A stretch of 11,449 nt of DNA from CAZOEL01 sp964578835 (GCA_964578835.1 CAZOEL010000128.1:1-11449); one strand, 5' to 3'. Positions 1 to 6,493 are shown, counted from the first letter of the stretch. The notes: generated by a model not told the origin, from the letters alone. Translations and numbers: made by a program.

Positions 1-437
1 CCGAGCCAGGCTCTCGAAGCGATATTGATGATGCGGCCGTGATTTTTGGGGATCATGTGATTATGGGCGGCCTGAGAGCAGAGGAACGCCCCTTTGAGAT
101 TGACATCCAGTGTGATGTCCCAATCCGCCTCCGAGAGGTTGCGAAGAGGGCCGGCTTTTTCCATACCTGCGTTGTTCACCAGAATGTCGAGGCCTCCAAA
201 AGCCTCCACCGTTTCCGCCACCATTTTACCCACGGCGGCCTTGTTGCTGATGTCCGCCACCTGGCCGATTGCAGCCAAGCCCTCACTTTTGAATTCCGCT
301 ACGGTTTCTTCCACTTTGCCGGCGTCGATATCGTTGATCACCACCTTGGCTCCGTTTTGAGCCATGCGCAGGGCGGTATTCTTGCCGATCCCACTGGCCG
401 AACCGGTTATCAATGCGACTCTGTTTGCTATCCCCAT
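1..437 (-). CDS. bbsD: BbsD-like short-chain dehydrogenase (catalytic subunit), 3' end cut by window edge
   Basis: This is the N-terminal 145 residues of a classical SDR; the rest lies beyond the left edge. Visible motifs are the glycine-rich TGSASGIG (residues 11-18), an acidic residue after beta2 (VVINDID, about 33-39) that favours NAD over NADP, NNAG at 88-91, the structural/catalytic Asn in DVNLKG (N113), and IINIAS ending at the catalytic Ser position (S141). The Tyr/Lys pair would lie just past the edge. The start is ATG at 437, preceded by GGAG with a 7-base spacer. It is the last visible gene of the bbsA-B-C-D run and follows the second SDR by 57 bases. By synteny with the toluene bbs operon it would be the active subunit of BbsCD, the NAD-dependent dehydrogenase that oxidises 2-[hydroxy(phenyl)methyl]succinyl-CoA to benzoylsuccinyl-CoA. 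SDR identity is certain. The BbsD assignment rests on context. Confidence 0.8.
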   Translation of the reverse strand, partial: MGIANRVALITGSASGIGKNTALRMAQNGAKVVINDIDAGKVEETVAEFKSEGLAAIGQVADISNKAAVGKMVAETVEAFGGLDILVNNAGMEKAGPLRNLSEADWDITLDVNLKGAFLCSQAAHNHMIPKNHGRIINIASRAWL

Positions 438-494
438 ACCTTGTCTCCGATCGTCTCCGATTGTTTATGAATCCCGCGGCTCGGACAGACTATT

Positions 495-1244
495 CTAGAT
501 GGACATGGAGCAGTGCGCGCTCTTGCCGCCGCACACGAAGAAGGTCTGACCGGTGATATAATTTGAGGCATCCGACGCAAAAAAGCACACCGTCCTGGCG
601 ACATCTTCCGGAGTCCCAATACGTTTGACCGGAAGCGCTTCTCCCACCTTCTCCGCGACTTCTTTTGGCGTCTGAGCCGTAACCACATCGCCCTTTGCGA
701 TGCAGTTGACCGTCACTTCATCCCTTGCCGACTCCAGGGCCAGAGCGCGTGTAAGGCCAAAGATGGCGGACTTGGCAGTCGAATAACCAACCTCTCCGGA
801 GAAGCCTATGTAGTCCAGGCTGCTGATATTGATGACCCGGCCAAACTTCTGCTTGCGCATTCCGGGCATCGTCTCGCGGCAGAAGTAGAAAGCAGGGTTC
901 AAATTGCATCGAATCGAAGCCGCCCAGTCGTCATCTGTCACGTCGCAGACCTGCTTGTCGCAGCGGGAGTCCGTGTTATTGACCAGAATGTCGATTCGTC
1001 CGAATTGATCGGCTGCGTCTTTCACCACACGTTTGACTTGCTCGGAATCGGTTAGGTCCATGAGTTTGGCAACTGCCTTGCCGCCTGCCGCGTTGATTCT
1101 CGCAACCAGGTCGTCGAGCCTGCCGGCATCCGGACCGCAAGCAACCACGGTTGCGCCTCCGCTTCCAAACCGCATTCCTATCGCTTGGCCAATCTCGTCT
1201 CCAGCACCGGCTATCAGAGCAATCCTGTTTTTATAGACATCCAT
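495..1244 (-). CDS. bbsC: BbsC-like SDR, probable non-catalytic partner of BbsD
   Basis: This is a 249-residue protein with the full SDR fold pattern, but several cofactor-contact motifs are changed. The glycine-rich loop reads AGAGDEIG (12-19), with Glu where the second conserved Gly belongs. NNAG has become NNTD (89-92). The Pro of the usual PG motif after the active site is Lys (IAKG, 182-185). The catalytic-type residues survive: N114, S141/S142, and YSTAK with Tyr154 and Lys158. The start is ATG at 1244 with AGGAGG seven bases upstream. It sits 56 bases after the thiolase gene and 57 before bbsD. In Thauera aromatica, BbsCD is a heterotetramer in which BbsC is a pseudoenzyme subunit and only BbsD binds NAD and reacts (established knowledge, from memory). 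The decayed NAD motifs here match that role. Failing that, it would be an independent SDR with altered cofactor binding. Confidence 0.82.
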   Translation of the reverse strand: MDVYKNRIALIAGAGDEIGQAIGMRFGSGGATVVACGPDAGRLDDLVARINAAGGKAVAKLMDLTDSEQVKRVVKDAADQFGRIDILVNNTDSRCDKQVCDVTDDDWAASIRCNLNPAFYFCRETMPGMRKQKFGRVINISSLDYIGFSGEVGYSTAKSAIFGLTRALALESARDEVTVNCIAKGDVVTAQTPKEVAEKVGEALPVKRIGTPEDVARTVCFFASDASNYITGQTFFVCGGKSAHCSMSI

Positions 1245-1300
1245 GTGCGTTCCTCCTTGTTGTTTGTAGCCTCCCCGGACGGCGGCGCCTCAGGCTTTCG

Positions 1301-2467
1301 TCACCACCCGCGGGCGAGCATGTGCATCGTGCAGGCTGCGTGCTCGGTTCCGGAAAGACCACCACCTGTCACATGACTCATGGCTACTTTGGCGCCTTCC
1401 ACCTGATAGCCCTTACACTCCCCCCTCAACTGCTTTACGTTTGCTGCTATCTGAGCCGCCCCGGACGCTCCTATTGGATGCCCGTAGGAGAGCATCCCAC
1501 CCCTCGCGCTGAACACGCACTTACCGCCGTGCGTCGAATTGCCGTCCCTCAAGTACTGAAGCCCTTCTCCTCTTTTGCAGAAGCGCATGCATTCGTAATA
1601 GAGCAGCTCGGCTATAGTGAAGGCGTCGTGCAGTTCCACGATGTCCACATCTTCAGGGCCGATTCCCGATTCTTCATAGAGCAGATCGCTGGTCGCCTCG
1701 GTAATATCGTCTCCGGTAATGTCCCTGGGGCGATTGTGATACGGTCCGGAGGTGACAACGGTTCCGGCTACCCGCACGGGCTTTTCGATGCCGAGCTTTT
1801 TAATCATCTCTTTCGAACATACGACCACGGCGCCCGCTCCGTCTGCGATTCCGCAGCACTGGTGCAGCGTCATCGGATAGGCGATCATGCGCGAATTGAC
1901 CACCTCCTCGACCGTTACCGCGCCCTTGAACCATGCGTAGGGATTGTTCGTCGCGTGCCTTCTGTTCTTCACCGTGATTGCGGCGAAGTCTTCGATTGTG
2001 GCTCCGGTTTCATACATGTAGCGCGTGGCGCGCATCGAGTATTTTCCCGTCATCACGGCGCCGTGAACCGTTTCAATGTCATTCATTGCGGGCGTGAATG
2101 CCGTACCCGTCTCCCTGTGCAACGTATGGTTCTCCGCTCCTATGCCAAGTGAGCAATCGGTGATGCCGTACGCGACATCTTTTATAGCGGCATGCACTGC
2201 CATGGCCCCCGCTGAGCAGGCGCTTTCGACATTCATCATGCTGGCCCTGCCCACCAGTCCGAGATCTTTCAAGATGGTTTGCCCTGTTACGAGCCCGTTG
2301 GTCGCATTGCCGCAATAAGCGCTTTGAATTACATCGGGTCTGTCGATGTTTGAACCTTTGATGGCCTGAAAGGCGGCCTGGCGTCCAAGTGCTTCAAAAT
2401 CTTCTTTGCGTTTGCCGAAAACCGTTTCGCCAACTCCTGCAATAAAGACTTCACGAGGCATTTTCAT
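1301..2467 (-). CDS. bbsB: BbsB-like thiolase (benzoylsuccinyl-CoA thiolase, catalytic subunit)
   Basis: This 388-residue thiolase belongs to the SCP-x/acetyl-CoA acetyltransferase-like branch and has the usual length. The nucleophilic Cys lies in VESACSAG (C84). Two active-site His are in VELHDAF (H280) and GHPIGASG (H330), and the C-terminus has a glycine loop (HVTGGGLSG, about 365-373). The start is ATG at 2467, with AAGGAG eight bases upstream; an in-frame ATG two codons later (2461) is less well placed. Its role by context is CoA-dependent cleavage of benzoylsuccinyl-CoA, or the analogue from another methylarene, to an aroyl-CoA and succinyl-CoA. This is the last step before central benzoyl-CoA metabolism. 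The DUF35-type gene 27 bases upstream encodes the expected partner: BbsAB of toluene degraders is a thiolase with an integrated Zn-finger subunit. Thiolase identity is secure; the substrate is inferred. Confidence 0.86.
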   Translation of the reverse strand: MKMPREVFIAGVGETVFGKRKEDFEALGRQAAFQAIKGSNIDRPDVIQSAYCGNATNGLVTGQTILKDLGLVGRASMMNVESACSAGAMAVHAAIKDVAYGITDCSLGIGAENHTLHRETGTAFTPAMNDIETVHGAVMTGKYSMRATRYMYETGATIEDFAAITVKNRRHATNNPYAWFKGAVTVEEVVNSRMIAYPMTLHQCCGIADGAGAVVVCSKEMIKKLGIEKPVRVAGTVVTSGPYHNRPRDITGDDITEATSDLLYEESGIGPEDVDIVELHDAFTIAELLYYECMRFCKRGEGLQYLRDGNSTHGGKCVFSARGGMLSYGHPIGASGAAQIAANVKQLRGECKGYQVEGAKVAMSHVTGGGLSGTEHAACTMHMLARGW

Positions 2468-2494
2468 GATTGTTTCTCCTTTTCTGGGTAGACA

Positions 2495-2923
2495 TCAGCT
2501 TATCTTCTTGAATTTGTAGCTCATGACAGGAAGGCCGTCCCGGTTCTTTCTGATTTCTCCAACAGTAAGCTCAACTTCTTCATCACATTGGAAAGTCCCG
2601 ACTTCGCCCTCGATCATGGCCATGATCCTCAAATCCTCCGGCAGGTCGACATATCCGATGATGTAGGGAGTAGGAAGGCCGGGCTGACCGATGAAAATAT
2701 CCGCATAGCTGTAAAGCTTCCCTCTCCTGGACAACGGGACCATTTCGAAGTCCTCGCCCCAGCAGTTGGGGCAAGGGTTCAGTTTCGGAAAATCCATTTG
2801 GCCGCACTGTTTGCAGCGGTAGCCCTTGAGAAACGGAGCGGAGCCATCCTCCGGAACCTCGAATAGATCCGGATGATAGAAAGTGATATCCGGCTCCTTT
2901 GCCTTCTTTTCTTCTTTCGCCAT
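2495..2923 (-). CDS. bbsA: BbsA-like zinc-finger/OB-fold (DUF35) subunit of the thiolase
   Basis: This is a small DUF35-type protein, 142 residues from the chosen start. A Lys/Glu-rich N-terminus is followed by a four-cysteine zinc ribbon: CKQC (C37, C40) and CPNC (C51, C54). An OB-fold-like beta-rich half follows, with GKLYSYADIFIG and PYIIGYVDLPE. I chose ATG at 2923 because AAGGAG lies six bases upstream. An in-frame ATG at 2953 would add ten residues but has no clear ribosome site. The DUF35 family pairs with SCP-x-type thiolases, and BbsA of the toluene pathway is the subunit integrated into BbsB thiolase. The gene begins the - strand bbs run and is separated from bbsB by only 27 bases, as expected for subunits made together. 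It has no catalytic residues of its own that I can see, so a structural or CoA-positioning role is inferred. Confidence 0.84.
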   Translation of the reverse strand: MAKEEKKAKEPDITFYHPDLFEVPEDGSAPFLKGYRCKQCGQMDFPKLNPCPNCWGEDFEMVPLSRRGKLYSYADIFIGQPGLPTPYIIGYVDLPEDLRIMAMIEGEVGTFQCDEEVELTVGEIRKNRDGLPVMSYKFKKIS

Positions 2924-3136
2924 TGCTTTCTCCTTTTCTTTGGGTGTTAACATCTCTTGAATCCATCTTGCTGCAGCACAACAAATACCCTCTCATTTTG
3001 ACCCATATTCATCCACGCTGATGAAAAAAATCTTAAGTTCTAGCTACTTATATTGAATAACCTCCAACTCTTCTTTTGCTGCCGTCGGCTCCTTTGCTGT
3101 TAAATGAGATTCATGTCGTGCTGTTATTGCAGTGAA

Positions 3137-3166
3137 ATTCAAGCACTGATAATTCGATATTGTCAA
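3137..3166 (-). promoter_or_regulatory. Candidate sigma70-type promoter for the bbs genes
   Basis: On the - strand there is a perfect TTGACA -35 box (complement of 3161-3166). An 18-base spacer separates it from TTGAAT (complement of 3137-3142), which matches four of six bases of the -10 consensus. Very AT-rich sequence lies upstream of the -35 (about 3167-3210), which could act as an UP element. A dyad, CAGTG at 3130-3134 and CACTG at 3144-3148 with nine bases between, overlaps the -10 box and could be a regulator site. The leader to the bbsA start would be about 200 bases. The -10 match is only moderate. Confidence 0.4.
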
Positions 3167-3378
3167 GATATTTTTTTATAAAAATTATTTATCTAATTAA
3201 ATCATGATAATACTGATTCTGTGGTGTGGCTGTGGGTGAACTTAGAAATATAAAGCGTGTTATTGGTACTGCTGTTAGTGATTTATCCACCTGTGAATAG
3301 CGGTGCGATATTCGAGCGGTTTTTTGGGAGAGGATTCTTGGGGGGGCAATGCTATTGAATTGAGGGGTGGATGCAGGC

Positions 3379-3447
3379 GTAGGTTGGGTTGGGCGAAACC
3401 CAACGGTTTTGCCGATCGATGTCGGGGTATCGCTCAACCCAACCTAC
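3379..3447. repeat. Short palindromic interspersed repeat (GTAGGTTGGGTTG family)
   Basis: A perfect 13-base inverted pair, GTAGGTTGGGTTG at 3379-3391 and CAACCCAACCTAC at 3435-3447, flanks about 43 bases. The similarity continues inward imperfectly (GGCGAAACCC against AGCGATACCC), giving arms of about 27 bases. This matches a GTAGGTTGGGTTGAGCG...CAACCCAACCTAC type of short element that I recall seeing dispersed in intergenic regions of many bacteria and spuriously annotated as VGWVERSE-like peptides. Here the - strand likewise reads VGWVER. No transposase is encoded, so it is either a MITE-like or REP-like passenger. The family recognition is from memory; the inverted structure is seen directly. 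Confidence 0.7.
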
Positions 3448-3538
3448 CCGGTTCGTAAGCCCAAAATGAGAAATGCTGAAAAAGGGGGGAAGTCAACGCC
3501 GTAGGATTGATAGTTGGAGTAATCCAGTCGTGTTTGCG

Positions 3539-4876
3539 TCATAGAACCTGCAGGTCGCACTTTCTCGTTACCGCTCGACACAGAAGTGAAGAAGCCTCAT
3601 TGAGCTCCTCTATGACCCCGATGGGCGTCGATTTTCCAAGAACGACCCACCTCGTCATCAAATGAGCAAAAGCTCCAAGAAAGAGATTTCTGAAAATTCT
3701 GTTATTGACATCCTCTCGAAACGAGCCGTCGCTTTTTCCTTCGTCCAGCACCTTATATAAGGTTGTGATGCAACCTGAAAGATAGGAATAGGACTTCATG
3801 GAAAACCTTTTGTTCAGCTTGGCGTCTTTGAGAAAAATCACTGCAAACTGCGGATCGGACAACAATAAATTGGAATAACGAAAAATGATCCGCTGGAGTT
3901 TGGTCAGGGCAGTGTTGGACTCAAACATATCTTCAAAATAATTCTTTTTTTCTTCAAATTTCCTTTCGCAGATGGAAAGGAGAAGCTCCTCTTTGCTTTT
4001 AAAATTCTCGTAAATGGTTCTTTCCGCCACCTTGGCTTCGTTAGCCACTTCCACCATGGTGGCCTTGTCGTAGCCTTTTTCTGCAAACACCCGCTTTGCG
4101 GCTTCTGTGATTCTCGCGGACTTGTCGATGTAATCCTCTGAGGCGGAATGCTGGGAGCCGTTCAGAATCATCGCGAAGATGAGCGACATGATGGATTCGA
4201 AATCAGGAATCGTCTTCTCTGTCTCTCCCCCATGCAGGAAGTTTATCGCCTCCTCATCAAGCAATCCAAAGATTATGTCGCGAACGACATGTACGCTGAA
4301 GTCGGTTCGAAATGCAGAGCTCTCGACACCTTCCTTTAAAATCGAAGACATGATGCCGGTGTACCCTCTCAGAGCCTGATAGCCTTCATGAGAATAAAAC
4401 CCCTTGTTGGAGCGGCATTCAAAGAGTAGGTTTTTGAGCACGCGAGTGGAATCCGAATCGAAGTCGTTGATGTGAAGGTGAAACCAGATCATCTTGCTCA
4501 GTTTGTTCGTCGCGCCCATGATGCCGCTGAACTGAAACGTCAAATCTTCTATCACCTTCGCAAGCTTATCCGAGAGAGAGTGAAAGAGTAGATCCTCTTT
4601 ATTTTTGAAGCACCTATATATTTCGGAGTCGAAAACTCCGCTCCGCCTGGCTATTTCCGTGACCGTGGATTCTCTCAGGCCTTTCTCGGCCAAGACTTCC
4701 TGGGCGGCTTTGATGATTCTTTCTCTTTTTTCCAATATTATTCTCCGTTTTGAAGCCTTTGGCGTCGCGCCCTCTATGAGTCCGACATTCCCTCGTTCAC
4801 CCGACATCGCGGGAAGGCGCCTTCGTGATGCGCATCCAAAAAGATCGCCAGGGCCTATTCTTATTGATGCTAACAT
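3539..4876 (-). CDS. Double TetR-type transcriptional regulator (two TetR units in one chain)
   Basis: This 445-residue protein is about twice the normal TetR length and contains two full TetR units in tandem. Unit 1 has an HTH at about residues 50-98 (IIKAAQEVLAEKGLRESTV, then IARRSGV and IYRCFKNKEDLL), followed by a helical ligand/dimer domain to about 242. Unit 2 has an HTH at about 252-300 (ITEAAKRVFAEKGYDKATM, then TIYENFKSKEELLL), with a second helical domain to the end. Both helix-turn-helices look intact. About 50 basic, unstructured-looking residues precede unit 1. ATG 4876 has only a weak AGAAGAA upstream; TTG 4900 and ATG 4807 are alternatives, and 4807 would still keep both units. 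It lies between the bbs genes (same strand) and divergent bssD, so it is the natural candidate to control both. The ligand, perhaps a CoA thioester or the hydrocarbon-derived succinate, is unknown. Confidence 0.88.
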   Translation of the reverse strand: MLASIRIGPGDLFGCASRRRLPAMSGERGNVGLIEGATPKASKRRIILEKRERIIKAAQEVLAEKGLRESTVTEIARRSGVFDSEIYRCFKNKEDLLFHSLSDKLAKVIEDLTFQFSGIMGATNKLSKMIWFHLHINDFDSDSTRVLKNLLFECRSNKGFYSHEGYQALRGYTGIMSSILKEGVESSAFRTDFSVHVVRDIIFGLLDEEAINFLHGGETEKTIPDFESIMSLIFAMILNGSQHSASEDYIDKSARITEAAKRVFAEKGYDKATMVEVANEAKVAERTIYENFKSKEELLLSICERKFEEKKNYFEDMFESNTALTKLQRIIFRYSNLLLSDPQFAVIFLKDAKLNKRFSMKSYSYLSGCITTLYKVLDEGKSDGSFREDVNNRIFRNLFLGAFAHLMTRWVVLGKSTPIGVIEELNEASSLLCRAVTRKCDLQVL

Positions 4877-4931
4877 ACTAATTCTTCTAGTGGGATTCAA
4901 GATTAATATTTTAGATAAAAGACCTATTGCG

Positions 4932-4952
4932 AGTTTGAACCGAGCTCAAACT
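4932..4952. promoter_or_regulatory. Candidate operator: inverted repeat AGTTTGA-N7-TCAAACT
   Basis: There is a perfect 7-base inverted pair, AGTTTGA at 4932-4938 and TCAAACT at 4946-4952, with seven bases between. The dyad spans 21 bases, within the size range of TetR-family operators. It lies 56 bases upstream of the regulator ATG at 4876 and about 50 bases upstream of the TTGACA toward bssD. That placement suits autoregulation plus control of bss. No second copy was found by eye in the bbs upstream region. Function is inferred. Confidence 0.4.
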
Positions 4953-5003
4953 TCTTATTCATGGCCGTTTTATGCCCATTTATCACTTTTTCATAAAAAA
5001 TAT

Positions 5004-5033
5004 TTGACAAAGCATTGGGGTTATGATTATGTA
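5004..5033 (+). promoter_or_regulatory. Candidate sigma70-type promoter for the bss operon
   Basis: A perfect TTGACA -35 box at 5004-5009 follows an A/T tract (about 4988-5003). The best -10 options are TTATGT (5027-5032, spacer 17) or TATGTA (5028-5033, spacer 18). Both are poor matches to TATAAT, as is common for promoters that need activation. The leader to the bssD start would be about 140 bases. The -35 box is clear; the -10 is uncertain. Confidence 0.4.
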
Positions 5034-5181
5034 AATCCCACTGCGGAGATAGTTGATACTCAGCGCTAATAGCACTCTTGACACTCCCTCTCTTTCGCCT
5101 CCTGCGCCACAGCCCTGCGGTTGTTCTGGGCGCCAAAGCTTGTAAATGCTCTGCAGATCAGGACAAGTCGAGGAGAAAAGC

Positions 5182-6216
5182 GTGGAAAATTCATCATCAG
5201 AGCTCATGAAAACAGAGTCGAGCTGCAGCTCCACTATCAGAACCCCTCTCATTACCGAGATCCAGAGGTTCTGTTTACAGGACGGGCCCGGCATCAGAAC
5301 CACGATCTTCATGAAAGGATGCCCGCTTCGTTGCCCCTGGTGTCACAATCCTGAAACGCAGAGCCGAAAAAGAGAAATCTACTTCTATCAGGACAAATGC
5401 GTCGGGTGCGGCAGATGCGTGGAGGCGTGTCCTTCGGGAGCGTCTTTCATGGTCATCGGAAAGGGTAAAAAATCCGTTTCCGGGATCGACCGCCAGAAGT
5501 GCCTGGGATGTCTGAAATGTGTCGATGCGTGCCTGAGCGAAGCCAGGGGGATTGTCGGCAGAGAATTCACCATGGAGGAAATTCTGAAAGAAGCCATGGC
5601 GGACCTGCCATTCTTCAAAAGAAGCGGAGGCGGCGTTACGCTAAGCGGCGGCGATCCCCTCGTATTTCCTGAATTCAGCTGTGAGCTCGCCGTTCAACTG
5701 AAGAAGGAAGGGATCCATGTCGGAATGGAAACGAGCTGTTTTGCAGAGTGGAAGGCGCTCGAACTATTGACGCGCTGCATTGATCTCTTTCTTGTGGATA
5801 TCAAGTCAATGGATCCGGAGAAACATGAAAAAGTCGTTGGCTGGCCCTTGGCGCCCGTACTCGCGAATATCCGCAACCTCCTCGAGGCTGACGCCAACGT
5901 CAGGATACATCTTCCGATCATCCCGGGTTTCAATGATTCCGAAGAGCATTATCACGCCTGCGTCGAATTCCTGGCGCCATTTTCGGGCAAGCTGACCGGC
6001 GTGGATATCTTGCCGTATCATGTTTACGGAGAAAGAAAATATGAATTTCTCGGGCGTGAAGATTCCTACCGATACAAAGGCGTCAAGGAGATTTCTCCAA
6101 GGAGTCTCGTTCCATTTGCCAAGGCGCTCATAGAGGCCGGCGTCATACAGGTGAGCATTGGAGGGATGGTCGGCATGGGTACGGAAAAAGGTCTGAAACC
6201 AGGCGAGAGGGGGTGA
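5182..6216 (+). CDS. bssD: BssD-type glycyl radical enzyme activase (radical SAM)
   Basis: This protein uses S-adenosylmethionine and a [4Fe-4S] cluster to abstract a hydrogen from the conserved Gly of BssA, producing the glycyl radical. From GTG 5182 it has 344 residues, near the usual activase length. The radical-SAM motif CX3CX2C (CPLRCPWC, C47/C51/C54) directly follows DGPGIRTTIF, the hallmark of GRE activases. Two ferredoxin-type CX2CX2CX3C sets follow (CVGCGRCVEAC, C73-C83; CLGCLKCVDAC, C107-C117), an insert typical of BssD-like activases. Next comes the SAM-contact GGGVTLSGGDP stretch (about 140-150). I chose GTG 5182 because AGGAG (5171-5175) lies six bases upstream. ATG 5146 and ATG 5206 are in-frame alternatives without good ribosome sites. 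It is the first gene of the + strand operon, 77 bases before bssC. Confidence 0.93.
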   Translation: MENSSSELMKTESSCSSTIRTPLITEIQRFCLQDGPGIRTTIFMKGCPLRCPWCHNPETQSRKREIYFYQDKCVGCGRCVEACPSGASFMVIGKGKKSVSGIDRQKCLGCLKCVDACLSEARGIVGREFTMEEILKEAMADLPFFKRSGGGVTLSGGDPLVFPEFSCELAVQLKKEGIHVGMETSCFAEWKALELLTRCIDLFLVDIKSMDPEKHEKVVGWPLAPVLANIRNLLEADANVRIHLPIIPGFNDSEEHYHACVEFLAPFSGKLTGVDILPYHVYGERKYEFLGREDSYRYKGVKEISPRSLVPFAKALIEAGVIQVSIGGMVGMGTEKGLKPGERG

Positions 6217-6293
6217 GACTTCGGTCAGTACAATCAAGCGAAACGATGGTTTGCGGTCGAGGACGTCAATTCAAACAATGGAAAGGAAGAGCA

Positions 6294-6470
6294 ATGGCTA
6301 CATGCATGGAGTGCGCGTTCTTTTTTCGGATTTCCGAAGGCGAAGATGATTTTGAAATGGGTAAGGCCGACTGTGTTACTGAACACAAAGATCAAAAGGG
6401 AAAATATTGGTTGTCAAAGCCGGTGTTCGAAAATAACGCGGCCTGTGACAGTTACCGCAAACGTTCCTAA
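6294..6470 (+). CDS. bssC: BssC-type gamma subunit (small Fe-S subunit of the fumarate-adding synthase)
   Basis: This is a 58-residue protein with four cysteines, C4 and C7 (CMEC), C27 and C51, the spacing expected for the HiPIP-like [4Fe-4S] small subunit that binds the alpha subunit of benzylsuccinate synthase. The size fits the family (about 60 residues). ATG 6294 is preceded by AAGGA (6283-6287) with a six-base spacer. The open frame extends upstream to a GTG that overlaps the bssD stop, but that extension would add 27 residues unlike the family and lacks a ribosome site. The gene precedes alpha by 23 bases, as in known bssDCAB operons. In the Thauera enzyme the small subunits stabilise alpha and modulate access to the radical site (established knowledge). 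Confidence 0.92.
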   Translation: MATCMECAFFFRISEGEDDFEMGKADCVTEHKDQKGKYWLSKPVFENNAACDSYRKRS

Positions 6471-6493
6471 AAGCTGCAAAAGAGGAGTGGATC

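Larger units (their letters stand above)
2924..3538. other. 615-base non-coding region: bbs leader/promoter region and a short palindromic repeat
   Basis: I see no convincing gene here. The part near bbsA (about 2950-3230) is AT-rich and carries a candidate - strand promoter (3137-3166) and a small dyad (3130-3148). The part near the regulator carries the palindromic repeat at 3379-3447. An 82-codon open frame on the - strand (3189-3437) runs into the repeat, lacks a good ribosome site and has low-complexity composition, so I do not call it. I see no strong terminator after the regulator gene (stop at 3539). Only a weak dyad, GGATT at 3504-3508 against AATCC at 3521-3525, lies there, so read-through from the regulator into bbs is possible. 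Confidence 0.6.
4877..5181. other. Divergent control region between the double-TetR gene and bssD
   Basis: These 305 bases contain no supported gene. The half near the regulator is AT-rich and holds an inverted repeat (4932-4952) and a perfect TTGACA (5004-5009) pointing toward bssD. The half near bssD is GC-richer and would be the bss mRNA leader. I looked for a sigma54 site (GG-N10-GC) and found no convincing match. Short open frames on either strand here have no ribosome sites or recognisable sequence. Confidence 0.6.

Noticed and set aside
1151..2152. 333-codon + strand open frame opposite bbsB/bbsC
   Set aside because: It is antisense to two well-supported genes with conserved catalytic motifs. 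Its translation is Arg/His/Cys-rich with no recognisable domain, typical of a shadow frame.
3189..3437. 82-codon open frame on the - strand in the bbs-regulator gap
   Set aside because: It overlaps the palindromic repeat, has no ribosome site, and its Thr/Pro/Ser-rich sequence looks like translated non-coding DNA.
2954..3538. CRISPR array, tRNA or other structured RNA in the main gap
   Set aside because: There are no regularly spaced direct repeats and no cloverleaf-like arrangement that I could find by eye. The only clear structure is the palindromic repeat.
5110..5165. Sigma54 promoter before bssD
   Set aside because: Sequence around 5129-5145 has GG and TTG-like elements, but the spacing does not give GG-N10-GC.
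6213..6293. Longer bssC start at GTG 6213 overlapping the bssD stop
   Set aside because: It would add 27 residues outside the normal size of the gamma subunit. ATG 6294 has a good ribosome site and begins directly before the CxxC pair.
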